A stretch of DNA of 13,553 nt, from positions 1 through 13,553 of the forward strand of contig DUOU01000119.1 of the NCBI GenBank assembly GCA_012838685.1. Direction: 5' to 3'. This document shows, piece by piece, positions 6,587-13,553 of this stretch. The first letter of the stretch is position 1, and each line of letters opens with the position of its first letter. A program made the translations under genes and the position numbers. The DNA comes from Bacteroidota bacterium. GTDB lineage: Bacteria > Bacteroidota > Bacteroidia > Bacteroidales > VadinHA17. The notes beneath the pieces are model-generated. The model ran no database searches. It saw only the letters and a program-made list of their open reading frames with translations, and was not told the origin of the DNA.

Positions 6587-7834
6587 ATGGCGACAGTAAA
6601 ACCTTTCAGGGGGCTCAGACCGCCCCCTGAAATTGCTAAAGATCTTTCCTGTTTACCATATGATGTTATGAGTTCGGAAGAGGCCGCCGCAATGGCGGAG
6701 GGAAAGGCATGTTCATTGCTGCATATTACCCGTTCAGAGATAGATATGCCAAAGGATGTTGATGTTCATTCACCGGAAGTGTACGCCAAATCGGCGGCTA
6801 ACTTCGCTTTGTGGCAAGAAAAAGGTTGGCTTGTGCAGGACGAAACACCCCATTTCTATATTTATGCGCAGACCATGGGCAAGAGAACACAGTATGGAAT
6901 AGTTGGTTGCGCGGCCGTAGATGATTATCTGAGTGGTGTGATCAAGGAACATGAATTGACCAGACCCGATAAGGAAGAGGACAGAATGGTGCATATCCGC
7001 ACAAACAACGCTAACATGGAACCTGTCTTTTTCGCCTATCCCGCGGTTAAGGAGATTGACGAAATTGTGGGGAGAATAACCAAAAATGAAGAACCTGAAT
7101 ATGACTTTGTCTCGTCCGACGGTTTCGGTCACCATTTTTGGGTCGTTAAAAAGGAAGAGGATAACAAGAATATTGAAAGGCTTTTCAGCGAGAAGGTTCC
7201 TTTTACATATGTTGCTGATGGCCACCATCGTACCGCTGCCGCCGCACTTGTCGGCAAAGAGAAAAGAGCAAAGAACCCGGGTTATAAAGGTGACGAGGAG
7301 TTCAATTTTTTTATGGCCGTACATTTTCCTGACAACCAATTAAAGATTATTGATTACAACAGGGTTGTGAAGGATCTTAACGGATTATCTGTCGATGATT
7401 TCCTGACAAAGATTGAGCAGGGGTTTGTTGTCGAAAAAATGGGATCCGAGATGTATCGCCCCTCAAAATTGCACGAATTTTCTATGTACATTGAAGGTGG
7501 ATGGTACAAACTGACCGCCAGAGAGGGAACCTATGATGATAATGATCCCATAGGAGTACTTGATGTTACCATCCTTACCGATCAATTGCTTTCTCCAATC
7601 CTTGACATCCAGGACCTCCGACGATCCAAACGAATCGATTTTGTTGGAGGTATCAGAGGTCTTGGTGAACTTGTAAAACGAGTTGACAGTGGGGAGATGA
7701 AAGTGGCGTTCGCTCTTTTCCCCGTATCAATGGAACAGTTGATAACTGTGGCCGACTCGGGAAATATAATGCCGCCAAAAACAACATGGTTTGAACCAAA
7801 ACTCAGGTCAGGTCTCGTTATACATCTTTTATAG
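6587..7834 (+). CDS. DUF1015 family protein (serC-serA associated)
   Basis: This 415-residue cytoplasmic protein belongs to DUF1015, a family of unproven function. The N-terminus VKPFRGLRP (4-12) is a family hallmark. Two further conserved blocks look like an active site: IKEHELTRPDKEEDRMVH (119-136) with an HExT motif, and TYVADGHHRTAAA (207-219) with DGHHR (211-215). The DGHHR motif resembles one in ParB/sulfiredoxin-fold proteins, including archaeal free-serine kinases; that likeness is from memory and is suggestive only. It starts 12 bp after serA and is the last gene of the serC-serA operon, an arrangement I recall as recurrent in Bacteroidota and Clostridia. A serine-linked role is therefore likely. 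A phosphoserine/serine phosphotransfer activity is one possibility. A strong hairpin covers the codons just after the start (6604-6632). Confidence 0.9.
   Translation: MATVKPFRGLRPPPEIAKDLSCLPYDVMSSEEAAAMAEGKACSLLHITRSEIDMPKDVDVHSPEVYAKSAANFALWQEKGWLVQDETPHFYIYAQTMGKRTQYGIVGCAAVDDYLSGVIKEHELTRPDKEEDRMVHIRTNNANMEPVFFAYPAVKEIDEIVGRITKNEEPEYDFVSSDGFGHHFWVVKKEEDNKNIERLFSEKVPFTYVADGHHRTAAAALVGKEKRAKNPGYKGDEEFNFFMAVHFPDNQLKIIDYNRVVKDLNGLSVDDFLTKIEQGFVVEKMGSEMYRPSKLHEFSMYIEGGWYKLTAREGTYDDNDPIGVLDVTILTDQLLSPILDIQDLRRSKRIDFVGGIRGLGELVKRVDSGEMKVAFALFPVSMEQLITVADSGNIMPPKTTWFEPKLRSGLVIHLL
6604..6632 (+). repeat. 11-bp hairpin at the start of the DUF1015 coding sequence
   Basis: TTTCAGGGGGC (6604-6614) pairs perfectly with GCCCCCTGAAA (6622-6632) around a 7-nt loop. 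It begins 17 nt into the coding sequence. No T-run follows, so it is not an ordinary terminator. It could slow initiation on DUF1015 or protect the upstream serC-serA message. Part of it encodes the conserved PFRGLRP, so some of the pairing may be a by-product of protein sequence. Confidence 0.6.
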
Positions 7835-7879
7835 CTGTAACTGAGATCGCGACCGGTCATTATTATCGAATATTTTACA

Positions 7880-7887
7880 TAATTTTG
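7880..7887 (+). promoter_or_regulatory. Candidate -7 box for the yggS gene
   Basis: TAATTTTG is a perfect match to the Bacteroidota -7 consensus TAnnTTTG. No TTTG stands 19-21 bp upstream. The expected start site, a few bases downstream, would fall at the left edge of the palindrome at 7890-7911, so the yggS message would begin with that hairpin. Confidence 0.35.
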
Positions 7888-7889
7888 CG

Positions 7890-7911
7890 GGGGAGAGCCC
7901 GGGCTCTCCCC
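7890..7911 (+). terminator. Perfect 22-bp GC-rich palindrome between DUF1015 and yggS
   Basis: GGGGAGAGCCC (7890-7900) is followed directly by its exact reverse complement. As RNA it would fold into a very stable stem closed by a few CCCGGG bases. A TTTTTT run follows only at 7921-7926, about 10 nt away, so it is not a textbook terminator. Possible roles are a terminator for the serC operon, a stabilising 5' hairpin on yggS mRNA, or a dyad operator. Confidence 0.5.
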
Positions 7912-7950
7912 ACAATTTGGTTTTTTAGCATTGGCAGTTCAATAGGAGCT

Positions 7951-8613
7951 ATGTCTGTTCGAAGTAATTTAATAGAGATAAAAGATTCGCTTCCGGAAGG
8001 AGTCACATTAGTGGCCGTTTCAAAAGTCAAATCTGTTGAAGAGATCATGGAGGCCTATAATTCGGGTCAAAGGGTGTTTGGTGAGAGCCGGGTACAGGAG
8101 ATTATCGCTAAAAAAGATTTTTTGCCCCAGGATATCGAATGGCATCTGATAGGGCATCTGCAGAGAAATAAAGTCAAGTTCATCGTGCCTTTTATATCAA
8201 TGATCCACTCAGTTGATTCCGAGAGGCTGTTAAAAACAATAAATAAAGAGGCTGGAATGGTAAACCGTGTTATTGATGTTCTGATTCAACTTCATATCGC
8301 GCAGGAACCTACCAAATTCGGATTTTCATACGAGGAGGCCGAAGCGCTGATCAGTTCTCCCCTTTTATCGGAATTAAATAACATCAGGATTCGCGGCGTA
8401 ATGGGAATGGCCACCTTTACCGACGATGTTGATTTGGTGAGGAAAGAATTCAGAACCCTAAACGGCTATTTCAACCGTCTCAAAGATAGGTTTTTTAAAA
8501 ACGACGACAATTTTAATGAAAAATCAATGGGTATGTCTGATGATTACCATATTGCTATTGAGGAGGGAAGTACAATGATAAGGGTGGGCAGTTCAATATT
8601 TGGCAAAAGATAA
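7951..8613 (+). CDS. yggS: YggS family pyridoxal phosphate-binding protein
   Basis: This is the single-domain PLP-binding protein related to the alanine racemase N-terminal barrel (YggS/PROSC/YlmE). It has no proven enzyme activity and maintains PLP homeostasis in the cytoplasm. The 220 residues are of normal family length. Motifs are LVAVSKVKSVEEI (20-32), with Lys25 as the PLP Schiff-base residue, FGESRVQE (43-50), WHLIGHLQRNK (64-74), TKFGF (121-125), RGVMGMA (148-154), SMGMSDD (192-198) and GSTMIRVGSSIFG (206-218). The ATG at 7951, with AGGAG at 7944-7948, is preferred over an in-frame TTG at 7885, because the longer form would translate the palindrome into unrelated sequence and exceed the family N-terminus. 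It lies downstream of SerC, a PLP enzyme. A terminator follows. Confidence 0.94.
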   Translation: MSVRSNLIEIKDSLPEGVTLVAVSKVKSVEEIMEAYNSGQRVFGESRVQEIIAKKDFLPQDIEWHLIGHLQRNKVKFIVPFISMIHSVDSERLLKTINKEAGMVNRVIDVLIQLHIAQEPTKFGFSYEEAEALISSPLLSELNNIRIRGVMGMATFTDDVDLVRKEFRTLNGYFNRLKDRFFKNDDNFNEKSMGMSDDYHIAIEEGSTMIRVGSSIFGKR

Positions 8614-8655
8614 CATCTATACCTGCCAGCCAATTGAACACATATTTTAAATTTT

Positions 8656-8702
8656 AAGAGTTTTCAAAAACCTGATTGCCAGTAAAGGGAGAACTCTTTT
8701 TT
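8656..8702 (+). terminator. Rho-independent terminator after yggS
   Basis: AAGAGTTTTC (8656-8665) pairs with GAGAACTCTT (8689-8698) with one G-U wobble, followed by a T-run ending at 8702. The 23-nt loop is long but contains a small inner CTG/CAG pairing. It lies 42 bp past the yggS stop, in the right place to end the metabolic run. Confidence 0.7.
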
Positions 8703-8792
8703 AGGAATATTGGCCGTAATTCCAATTTTTTCAGGTTCTTCTGTAAATAATTTTTTGTGAAGTGGGGAATAGAGTCAATAACATTATGTATT

Positions 8793-8823
8793 TTTGAAAA
8801 ATAAAAATAATATGCTACTTTAG
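8793..8823 (+). promoter_or_regulatory. Bacteroidota-type promoter for the lipoprotein gene
   Basis: TTTG (8793-8796), a 19-bp spacer, then TACTTTAG (8816-8823) fits the housekeeping promoter pattern of the phylum (TTTG, 19-21 bp, TAnnTTTG) with one mismatch in the -7 box. It is the best two-box promoter in the window and lies between a terminator and the lipoprotein gene, as expected. Confidence 0.6.
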
Positions 8824-8946
8824 TCGTGAATTATCATATCATGGAACCTTAAACAATGAATTTTGCTTGAGTTGTTTTGTGGTACAGACAGTTTAATCCG
8901 ATAAGTTTAGGTTTTATTATAAATGAAAAATTTAAAATTTACACAT

Positions 8947-9873
8947 ATGAATAGACATTCAAAGGTCAGTACATTCTTTGTGCTCGGCTTACTTTTAACA
9001 GCCGGCCTGTTTGTTGGATGTAAAGGCGGTAAAAAGGCTCCAGTTGAGAAAGAAGATACTGCTATAAGCTTTGTTTTGGATCATGATGCCATTATGCAGG
9101 ATATTGAGCAGGCGGAAAAGGTATTCAACGCTTTGCCTTCACCAGTGGAATCGGCCATGCTTATAAAATCCGCGGGCGCTGAATATAACGAAGCGCTGTT
9201 AAACCCGATTTCAAATGCGAGCAGTTATGTTACAAACAGGGCCATGGCTTTGAATTTAGGCGTTTATACCTGCGATCTGAGTTTTTCAAGTATGTACGAA
9301 CAGACCCAGTTGCTTATTGACTATATGAACGCTGCCAAAAAGATGGCCGATGGCTTGGGTATTCTTGACGCTATCGCGCAAGAGGATATTGACAGATTGG
9401 AGGAAAACATCAATGATTCCGAGGTTATTATGGATATTGTATCCCAAACCTTTATGAACTCAAATTCATATCTCGAAGAAAATGGCCAGCCCGCTACCGC
9501 CGCAATGGTACTTTTAGGCGGTTGGATAGAGGGGTTTTATATCAGCACACAGTTGGTGAATATGGATAATTTTGCCAATGACAAGTTGGTGGGCCGAATT
9601 GTTGATCAAAAATTTTCTATAGACATTTTGCTGAATTTACTTGCCGACAGCAGGGGTAACCAGGCTGTTGATGAACTTATTGACCAGGTCAATGAACTGA
9701 AAACCGTTTTTGACAAGGTAACTGTTGAAACCTCCGCGCCACGTCCTGTTTACGATGAAGCAACCCAATCTACGGTTATCAAGTCGGAATCAAAAGTCAA
9801 TATAACCAAGGAGGTGTTCAATGAGTTGACAACCACCGTATCGTTGATCCGCAACTCATTCATAAATCCGTGA
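8947..9873 (+). CDS. Putative lipoprotein of unknown function
   Basis: I do not recognise a named family. The N-terminus is a lipoprotein signal: basic residues Arg3 and Lys6, a hydrophobic core (about 8-24) and LFVGC with Cys25 as the likely lipidated residue, followed by a polar linker (KGGKKAPVEKED). The mature part, about 280 residues, is predicted mostly helical and acidic, with no transmembrane segment. A region near ALNLGVYTCDLSFSSMYEQ looks well ordered and may be the conserved core. An in-frame ATG at 8923 would add eight residues. The ATG at 8947 is preferred because it has the CATATG context also seen at serC and the next gene, and gives a more normal signal peptide. It should be anchored in a periplasm-facing or surface membrane leaflet. 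A second exported protein follows after 93 bp. Function unknown; export confident. Confidence 0.88.
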   Translation: MNRHSKVSTFFVLGLLLTAGLFVGCKGGKKAPVEKEDTAISFVLDHDAIMQDIEQAEKVFNALPSPVESAMLIKSAGAEYNEALLNPISNASSYVTNRAMALNLGVYTCDLSFSSMYEQTQLLIDYMNAAKKMADGLGILDAIAQEDIDRLEENINDSEVIMDIVSQTFMNSNSYLEENGQPATAAMVLLGGWIEGFYISTQLVNMDNFANDKLVGRIVDQKFSIDILLNLLADSRGNQAVDELIDQVNELKTVFDKVTVETSAPRPVYDEATQSTVIKSESKVNITKEVFNELTTTVSLIRNSFINP

Positions 9874-9966
9874 GATAAATAATATATCCCTGGACCCGGC
9901 AGTTTGAATTATAATCAGGTTTACAATCAGGAATAATATTAAAAGGTACAATAAAGATCATAACAT

Positions 9967-10404
9967 ATGAAATGGACTAAGATTATACCGCTAACCGCAT
10001 TGATAGTACTTGCTTTCAGTACATCCGCATTTGGTCAGTGCAAGGCTTTCGCTAAAAAGCAGTGTTTGCCTGAACTGGGCAACTATACACATGATGGAAA
10101 CTATCATGCAGCTGTTCTTGTAGAAGGAGAGGAGGCGGAGCTTTATAAAACTTTTTATTCAGATATGGAGTATAGAGTGGCTATTGTTGGAGAGGATAAG
10201 CTTCCTGCTATCGAGTTTTCCGTTATGGATGCCAACAGGAATGTTCTATACTCAAATAAGGAGCATAATTACGCATCAACCTGGGATTTCAGACTTGAAG
10301 CGAGCCAACAGTTAAAGTTGGTTATCAAGGTAACCAAATTCAATGCCGCTGATGAGATGCCGGCAAATGGGTGCGTTTCTATCATGTTTGGGTTCAAGAT
10401 GTAG
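9967..10404 (+). CDS. Small secreted protein of unknown function
   Basis: This 145-residue protein has a clear Sec signal peptide: Lys2, Lys5, hydrophobic core (6-20) and a probable cleavage after Gly23 (SAFG before QCK). The Cys at 25 is not a lipobox because Gln precedes it, so it is predicted soluble. The mature domain, about 122 residues, looks mostly beta-strand, with alternating hydrophobic stretches such as YRVAIVGEDKLPAIEFSVMD and QLKLVIKVTKF. It has Cys25, Cys33 and Cys136, which could form disulfides outside the cytoplasm. I recall similar unnamed proteins in Bacteroidota, but know no function. It follows the lipoprotein gene by 93 bp with no terminator or good promoter between, so co-transcription is likely, and a strong terminator comes directly after. 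The start shares the CATATG context. Confidence 0.88.
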   Translation: MKWTKIIPLTALIVLAFSTSAFGQCKAFAKKQCLPELGNYTHDGNYHAAVLVEGEEAELYKTFYSDMEYRVAIVGEDKLPAIEFSVMDANRNVLYSNKEHNYASTWDFRLEASQQLKLVIKVTKFNAADEMPANGCVSIMFGFKM

Positions 10405-10430
10405 TAAATAACTTGTTGTTCAAATATATC

Positions 10431-10467
10431 TAGGGTATGCTGGTTTGAACCGCATACCCTATTTTTT
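10431..10467 (+). terminator. Strong Rho-independent terminator after the secreted protein gene
   Basis: TAGGGTATGC (10431-10440) pairs perfectly with GCATACCCTA (10452-10461). The loop contains a further GGT/ACC pairing, and TTTTTT follows at 10462-10467. It lies 27 bp after the stop and between two convergent genes. On the opposite strand no T-run follows, so it mainly serves the plus strand. Confidence 0.87.
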
Positions 10468-10525
10468 GTATTTATCTGTTTCACCTTATAATGCAAGTAA
10501 ACGCCAAATTTTGGACATAGATCGC

Positions 10526-13318
10526 CTATAAAAGTTCTTTGAGGAACGACCCGGTATATGACTGCTCACATTTTGACAGAGATTCCGGTGTGCCCTCAAA
10601 TATTACATTCCCTCCCTTATTGCCACCTTCGGGTCCCAAATCAATTACCCAGTCGCAGCTCTTGATCACTTCAGGATTGTGTTCTATGATTATTACTGAA
10701 TGGCCGTGATCCACGAGAGCGTTTATGGATTTTAACAACTTGTTTATGTCATGGAAATGCAGTCCGGTTGTTGGTTCATCAAAAATAAAAAGTATATGTC
10801 CGCTGTTCTTTCCCCGGCCAAGATAGTATGCTAGTTTAACTCTTTGACTTTCACCTCCTGAGAGGGTACTGGATGACTGTCCCATTTTTATGTAGCCCAA
10901 TCCAACATCAGCCAGTGGCTTCAACTTTTCAACTATCTTTTTCTCGGTTTTGCCGTCTACCGATCCAAAAAAAACAATTGCTTCGTCAATTGTCATTTCC
11001 AAAACTTCGAAAATATTCTTTCCATTGTATCTTACTTCAAGTATATCTTTTTTGAATCTCTGGCCTTTACATGAATCGCAAATCATCTCTATGTCGGCCA
11101 TAAACTGCATATCTACCTTAATGGTTCCTTCCCCTTGGCACTCTTCACACCTTCCTCCGTCAGTGTTGAAAGAGAAGTGTGAGGCTTTGAAATTGCTTTG
11201 CACGGAGGCCTGTTGTTCGGAAAATAGTTTTCGTATCTCATCATATGCCTTCAAATAGGTCACAGGATTTGATCTGCTTGACCTGCCTATCGGGTTCTGA
11301 TCTACCAGTTCAACTCCTGTAAGTGTTGATATATCGCCTACTATTTTCTGAAAATGTCCGACAGAGAGATTTTCCCCGTTTATCTTTCCCGCCAGGTGTT
11401 TATATAATACATCATTGACCAGACTTGATTTTCCCGATCCACTGACACCTGTAACAGCCGTCAATATATGTAGTGGAAATTTGACGTTAACGTTTTTAAG
11501 GTTGTTTTCCCTTGCTCCGATCACCTCTATAAAACTGTTCCATTTTCTTCTTGTTGCCGGTACCTGAATCTTCTTCCTGCCCGTGAGATAATCGTCTGTA
11601 AGTGATTTAATGTTTTCAGAAAGGTCAAGTTTCCCTATATAGACAATTTCACCTCCGAGACGTCCCGCTTCAGGACCCATATCAACGATTTTATCCGCAC
11701 ACCTTATGATAGCCTCTTCGTGTTCTACAACGATGACAGTGTTACCAATATCTCTCAACTCTTTAAGAACATTGACAAGAAGGAGTATGTCGCGGGGATG
11801 CAAACCAATGCTCGGCTCGTCGAGAATATACATTGAACCTACTAAGTTGCTTCCAAGAGCCGTAGATAAATTTATTCGCTGTGATTCTCCTCCGGAAAGG
11901 GTGGAAGATAACCGGTTTAGTGTAAGATATGGAAGCCCGACGTTCATTAGATAACGAACTCTTACAGATATCTCCTTGATCAATCTGTCGGCTATTGATA
12001 GCTCACTTTCTGTGAGCTTTATTTTCAGGAAAAAGTCGTTTAACTCCTCTATTGGCATTGTTGCCAGTTGGATTATGCTTTTCCCCGAAACTTTGACATA
12101 TTCGGCCTCTCTCTTCAACCTTGACCCATCGCATTCCGGACATATCGTTTTGCCGGAATAACGACTCAACATCACCCTGTACTGGATTTTATATTTCTTT
12201 TTCTCAAGGTAGGCAAAAAATTTATCGAGTCCATAAAAGTATCTGTTGCCTTTCCAAAGCAATTCTCTCTGTGTTGGAGATAATTGATAATATGGTTTAT
12301 GTATCGGGAAATCGAATTTAGCGGCACTGTTTATAAGTCTTTGTTTCCATTTTCCCATACTCTCGCCTCTCCAGCATGCAATGGCATCTTCATAGATAGA
12401 CAGGTTTTGATCGGGTATCACAAGATCCTTGTCTATACCGATAACATTTCCGTATCCCTTGCATTTTGGACAGGCTCCCAACGGATTGTTAAAGCTGAAA
12501 AGATATTCGGAGGGCTCCTCGAAAGTTATACCGTCTTCTTCAAATTTTGTTGAGAACCGTTCCCTTAACGCTCCTTTGTCTGTTTCTACCAGTAGCTGGC
12601 AAAATCCCTTGCCGTTCTGTAAAGCTGTTTGCGCGGAATCGGCTGCCCTCGACAATCCATCGGGTGTTGGATCAACCATAAGCCTATCAATAACAACATT
12701 CACCGTGTCGCCAATCTTAAATTCAGGAAGTTGGTTTGTCTCATCTAAGCGTATAATTTCGGAGTCCAGTTCAATACGGTTATAACCCTCTTTTTCGAGC
12801 AGAGACCTGAAATCGGCCCATTTCATATCAGGAACCCTCACCGGGGAGATCACAATTACCTTTGTACCCTCGGGAAGAGTAGCGATATAATTTACAACGT
12901 CATCAGCGGTATGTTTTTTTACCTCTTTGCCTGAAATCGGTGAGTATGTCCTGCCAATCCGGGCAAACAACAGTCGCAGGTAATCGTATATTTCGGTAGA
13001 GGTCCCTACTGTTGAACGGGGATTTTGCGAGTTTACCTTCTGTTCGATGGCAATGGCGGGTGGGATTCCCGTTATACTATCGACCTCAGGTTTGTTCATA
13101 CGACCCAAAAACTGACGGGCATAAGCCGACAAACTCTCAACATATCGGCGCTGACCTTCGGCATATATAGTGTCAAAAGCAAGTGACGATTTTCCGGATC
13201 CGGAGACTCCAGTTATTACAATGAGTTTGTTTCTGGGTAGTTTTAGGCTGATATTCTTTAAGTTGTGGACTCTTGCTCCCTTAATTTCCATCTCCCCGCC
13301 TATATCAGGATTCTTCAC
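10526..13318 (-). CDS. uvrA: UvrABC system protein A (excision repair ATPase)
   Basis: UvrA is the damage-recognition ATPase of nucleotide excision repair; as a dimer it loads UvrB at distorted DNA. The 930-residue length is normal and both ABC modules are complete. Module 1 has Walker A GVSGSGKSS (37-45), signature LSGGESQ (474-480) and Walker B ILDEP (498-502). Module 2 has Walker A GVSGSGKSS (624-632), signature LSGGESQ (819-825) and Walker B IFDEP (845-849). CxxC pairs at 283/286, 393/396, 724/727 and 747/750 supply the zinc modules; the last two pairs form the DNA-contacting finger. The UvrB-binding region follows the first Walker A. The start at 13318 gives a short N-terminus before MEIKGARVHNL; Met10 is an alternative. 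A -7 box lies 26 bp upstream. It is divergent from a sigma factor gene. No truncation or frameshift is seen. Confidence 0.98.
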   Translation of the reverse strand: MKNPDIGGEMEIKGARVHNLKNISLKLPRNKLIVITGVSGSGKSSLAFDTIYAEGQRRYVESLSAYARQFLGRMNKPEVDSITGIPPAIAIEQKVNSQNPRSTVGTSTEIYDYLRLLFARIGRTYSPISGKEVKKHTADDVVNYIATLPEGTKVIVISPVRVPDMKWADFRSLLEKEGYNRIELDSEIIRLDETNQLPEFKIGDTVNVVIDRLMVDPTPDGLSRAADSAQTALQNGKGFCQLLVETDKGALRERFSTKFEEDGITFEEPSEYLFSFNNPLGACPKCKGYGNVIGIDKDLVIPDQNLSIYEDAIACWRGESMGKWKQRLINSAAKFDFPIHKPYYQLSPTQRELLWKGNRYFYGLDKFFAYLEKKKYKIQYRVMLSRYSGKTICPECDGSRLKREAEYVKVSGKSIIQLATMPIEELNDFFLKIKLTESELSIADRLIKEISVRVRYLMNVGLPYLTLNRLSSTLSGGESQRINLSTALGSNLVGSMYILDEPSIGLHPRDILLLVNVLKELRDIGNTVIVVEHEEAIIRCADKIVDMGPEAGRLGGEIVYIGKLDLSENIKSLTDDYLTGRKKIQVPATRRKWNSFIEVIGARENNLKNVNVKFPLHILTAVTGVSGSGKSSLVNDVLYKHLAGKINGENLSVGHFQKIVGDISTLTGVELVDQNPIGRSSRSNPVTYLKAYDEIRKLFSEQQASVQSNFKASHFSFNTDGGRCEECQGEGTIKVDMQFMADIEMICDSCKGQRFKKDILEVRYNGKNIFEVLEMTIDEAIVFFGSVDGKTEKKIVEKLKPLADVGLGYIKMGQSSSTLSGGESQRVKLAYYLGRGKNSGHILFIFDEPTTGLHFHDINKLLKSINALVDHGHSVIIIEHNPEVIKSCDWVIDLGPEGGNKGGNVIFEGTPESLSKCEQSYTGSFLKELL

Positions 13319-13343
13319 GATCTTTTAAAGTTATGTTAAAGTT

Positions 13344-13351
13344 CAAAAGTA
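13344..13351 (-). promoter_or_regulatory. Candidate -7 box for uvrA
   Basis: On the minus strand this reads TACTTTTG, a perfect TAnnTTTG match, 26 bp upstream of the uvrA ATG. No clear -33 TTTG is found. The leader would be only about 20 nt. I see no LexA-type dyad overlapping it. Confidence 0.5.
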
Positions 13352-13375
13352 ATGAATTATATAAAATTCTTTTTT

Positions 13376-13383
13376 TATATTTG
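13376..13383 (+). promoter_or_regulatory. Candidate -7 box for the sigma factor gene
   Basis: TATATTTG is a perfect TAnnTTTG match, 82 bp upstream of the sigma factor ATG. A TTTG -33 box at the right distance is missing. It stands 24 bp from the divergent uvrA box, so both promoters share one short AT-rich control region. Confidence 0.5.
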
Positions 13384-13464
13384 TTTCAATAATAACGACA
13401 TTTATTAACCTTTAAAAACGATTGCCTATAGTACATCTCTACTCAAACAAATTATTGGTGAGTT

Positions 13465-13553
13465 ATGAAGAGTACGTTAACAGATCACGAACTTATCGAG
13501 AAGTTCGTCAAAGGTGATCATTCCAGTTTTGAACATTTAGTCTATCGCCACAA
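13465..13553 (+). CDS. ECF-type RNA polymerase sigma factor, N-terminal fragment
   Basis: Only 29 codons are visible before the window ends. The sequence TDHELIEKFVKGDHSSFEHL (6-25) matches the opening of sigma-70 region 2 in ECF sigma factors, where a D.eLi..f..GD..aFe.Lv..y pattern is typical. Such proteins bind core RNA polymerase and direct it to stress or surface-response promoters. The ATG at 13465 is preceded by GGTGAG with tight spacing. The gene is divergent from uvrA. The partner anti-sigma factor, if any, would lie beyond the window. Group assignment within ECF factors is not possible from this fragment. Confidence 0.8.
   Translation, partial: MKSTLTDHELIEKFVKGDHSSFEHLVYRH

Larger units (their letters stand above)
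8614..8946. other. Intergenic region between yggS and the lipoprotein gene
   Basis: This 333-bp gap holds no credible gene. It contains the yggS terminator (8656-8702) and the promoter of the lipoprotein gene (8793-8823), leaving a leader of about 115 nt before the chosen ATG. In that leader I see no conserved riboswitch fold or strong hairpin. Confidence 0.7.

Noticed and set aside
6770..7339. 189-codon minus-strand open frame inside the DUF1015 gene
   Set aside because: It is antisense to a conserved protein and has no family motif or start signal; treated as a chance frame.
7885..7950. Longer yggS form starting at TTG 7885
   Set aside because: It would translate the GC-rich palindrome into a non-family extension; the ATG at 7951 has an AGGAG upstream and gives normal family length.
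10505..10515. Short dyad CCAAA...TTTGG just after the uvrA stop as its terminator
   Set aside because: Five A-T-rich pairs without a useful loop or T-run are too weak; the uvrA terminator was not identified.

Overview
The window looks like a chromosomal segment of a Bacteroidota bacterium, most likely Bacteroidales-like. Three things point there. The serine-pathway dehydrogenase is the short form with Lys in place of the usual catalytic His. Promoters fit the Bacteroidota pattern (TTTG, 19-21 bp, TAnnTTTG). Start codons mostly lack Shine-Dalgarno sites, and three share a CATATG context. Identification is from protein motifs only; no database search was possible. Nearly all of the window is ordinary core genome: no insertion sequence, prophage, CRISPR array, tRNA or rRNA was seen.

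Layout. Positions 1-1560 hold the 3' part of clpB (disaggregase), truncated by the window edge. It converges on a two-gene minus-strand operon (2248 to 1557) coding a stand-alone Hpt phosphotransfer protein and a STAS-domain anti-sigma-antagonist-like protein. The clpB and STAS stop codons overlap in one TTAA. A 399-bp divergent spacer (2249-2647) follows. Then comes a plus-strand metabolic run: gcvT, a ComB-family phosphatase, serC, serA, a DUF1015 protein and a YggS-family PLP protein (2648-8613). After a terminator and a well-formed Bacteroidota promoter there are two exported proteins of unknown function, a lipoprotein and a small secreted protein, closed by a strong terminator at 10431-10467. 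uvrA fills the minus strand from 13318 to 10526, and an ECF-type sigma factor gene starts divergently at 13465 and runs off the end.

How the genes fit together. SerA oxidises 3-phosphoglycerate and SerC transaminates the product to phosphoserine. GcvT belongs to the glycine cleavage system that feeds one-carbon units, and YggS handles the PLP cofactor that SerC needs. No SerB-type phosphoserine phosphatase is present in the window, but two poorly understood proteins sit in the run: a ComB-type phosphatase and a DUF1015 protein with a DGHHR motif. That is the most interesting functional question here. The other points worth attention are an Hpt/STAS operon with no kinase beside it, a perfect 22-bp GC-rich palindrome just before yggS at a predicted transcription start, and a strong hairpin at the start of the DUF1015 coding sequence.
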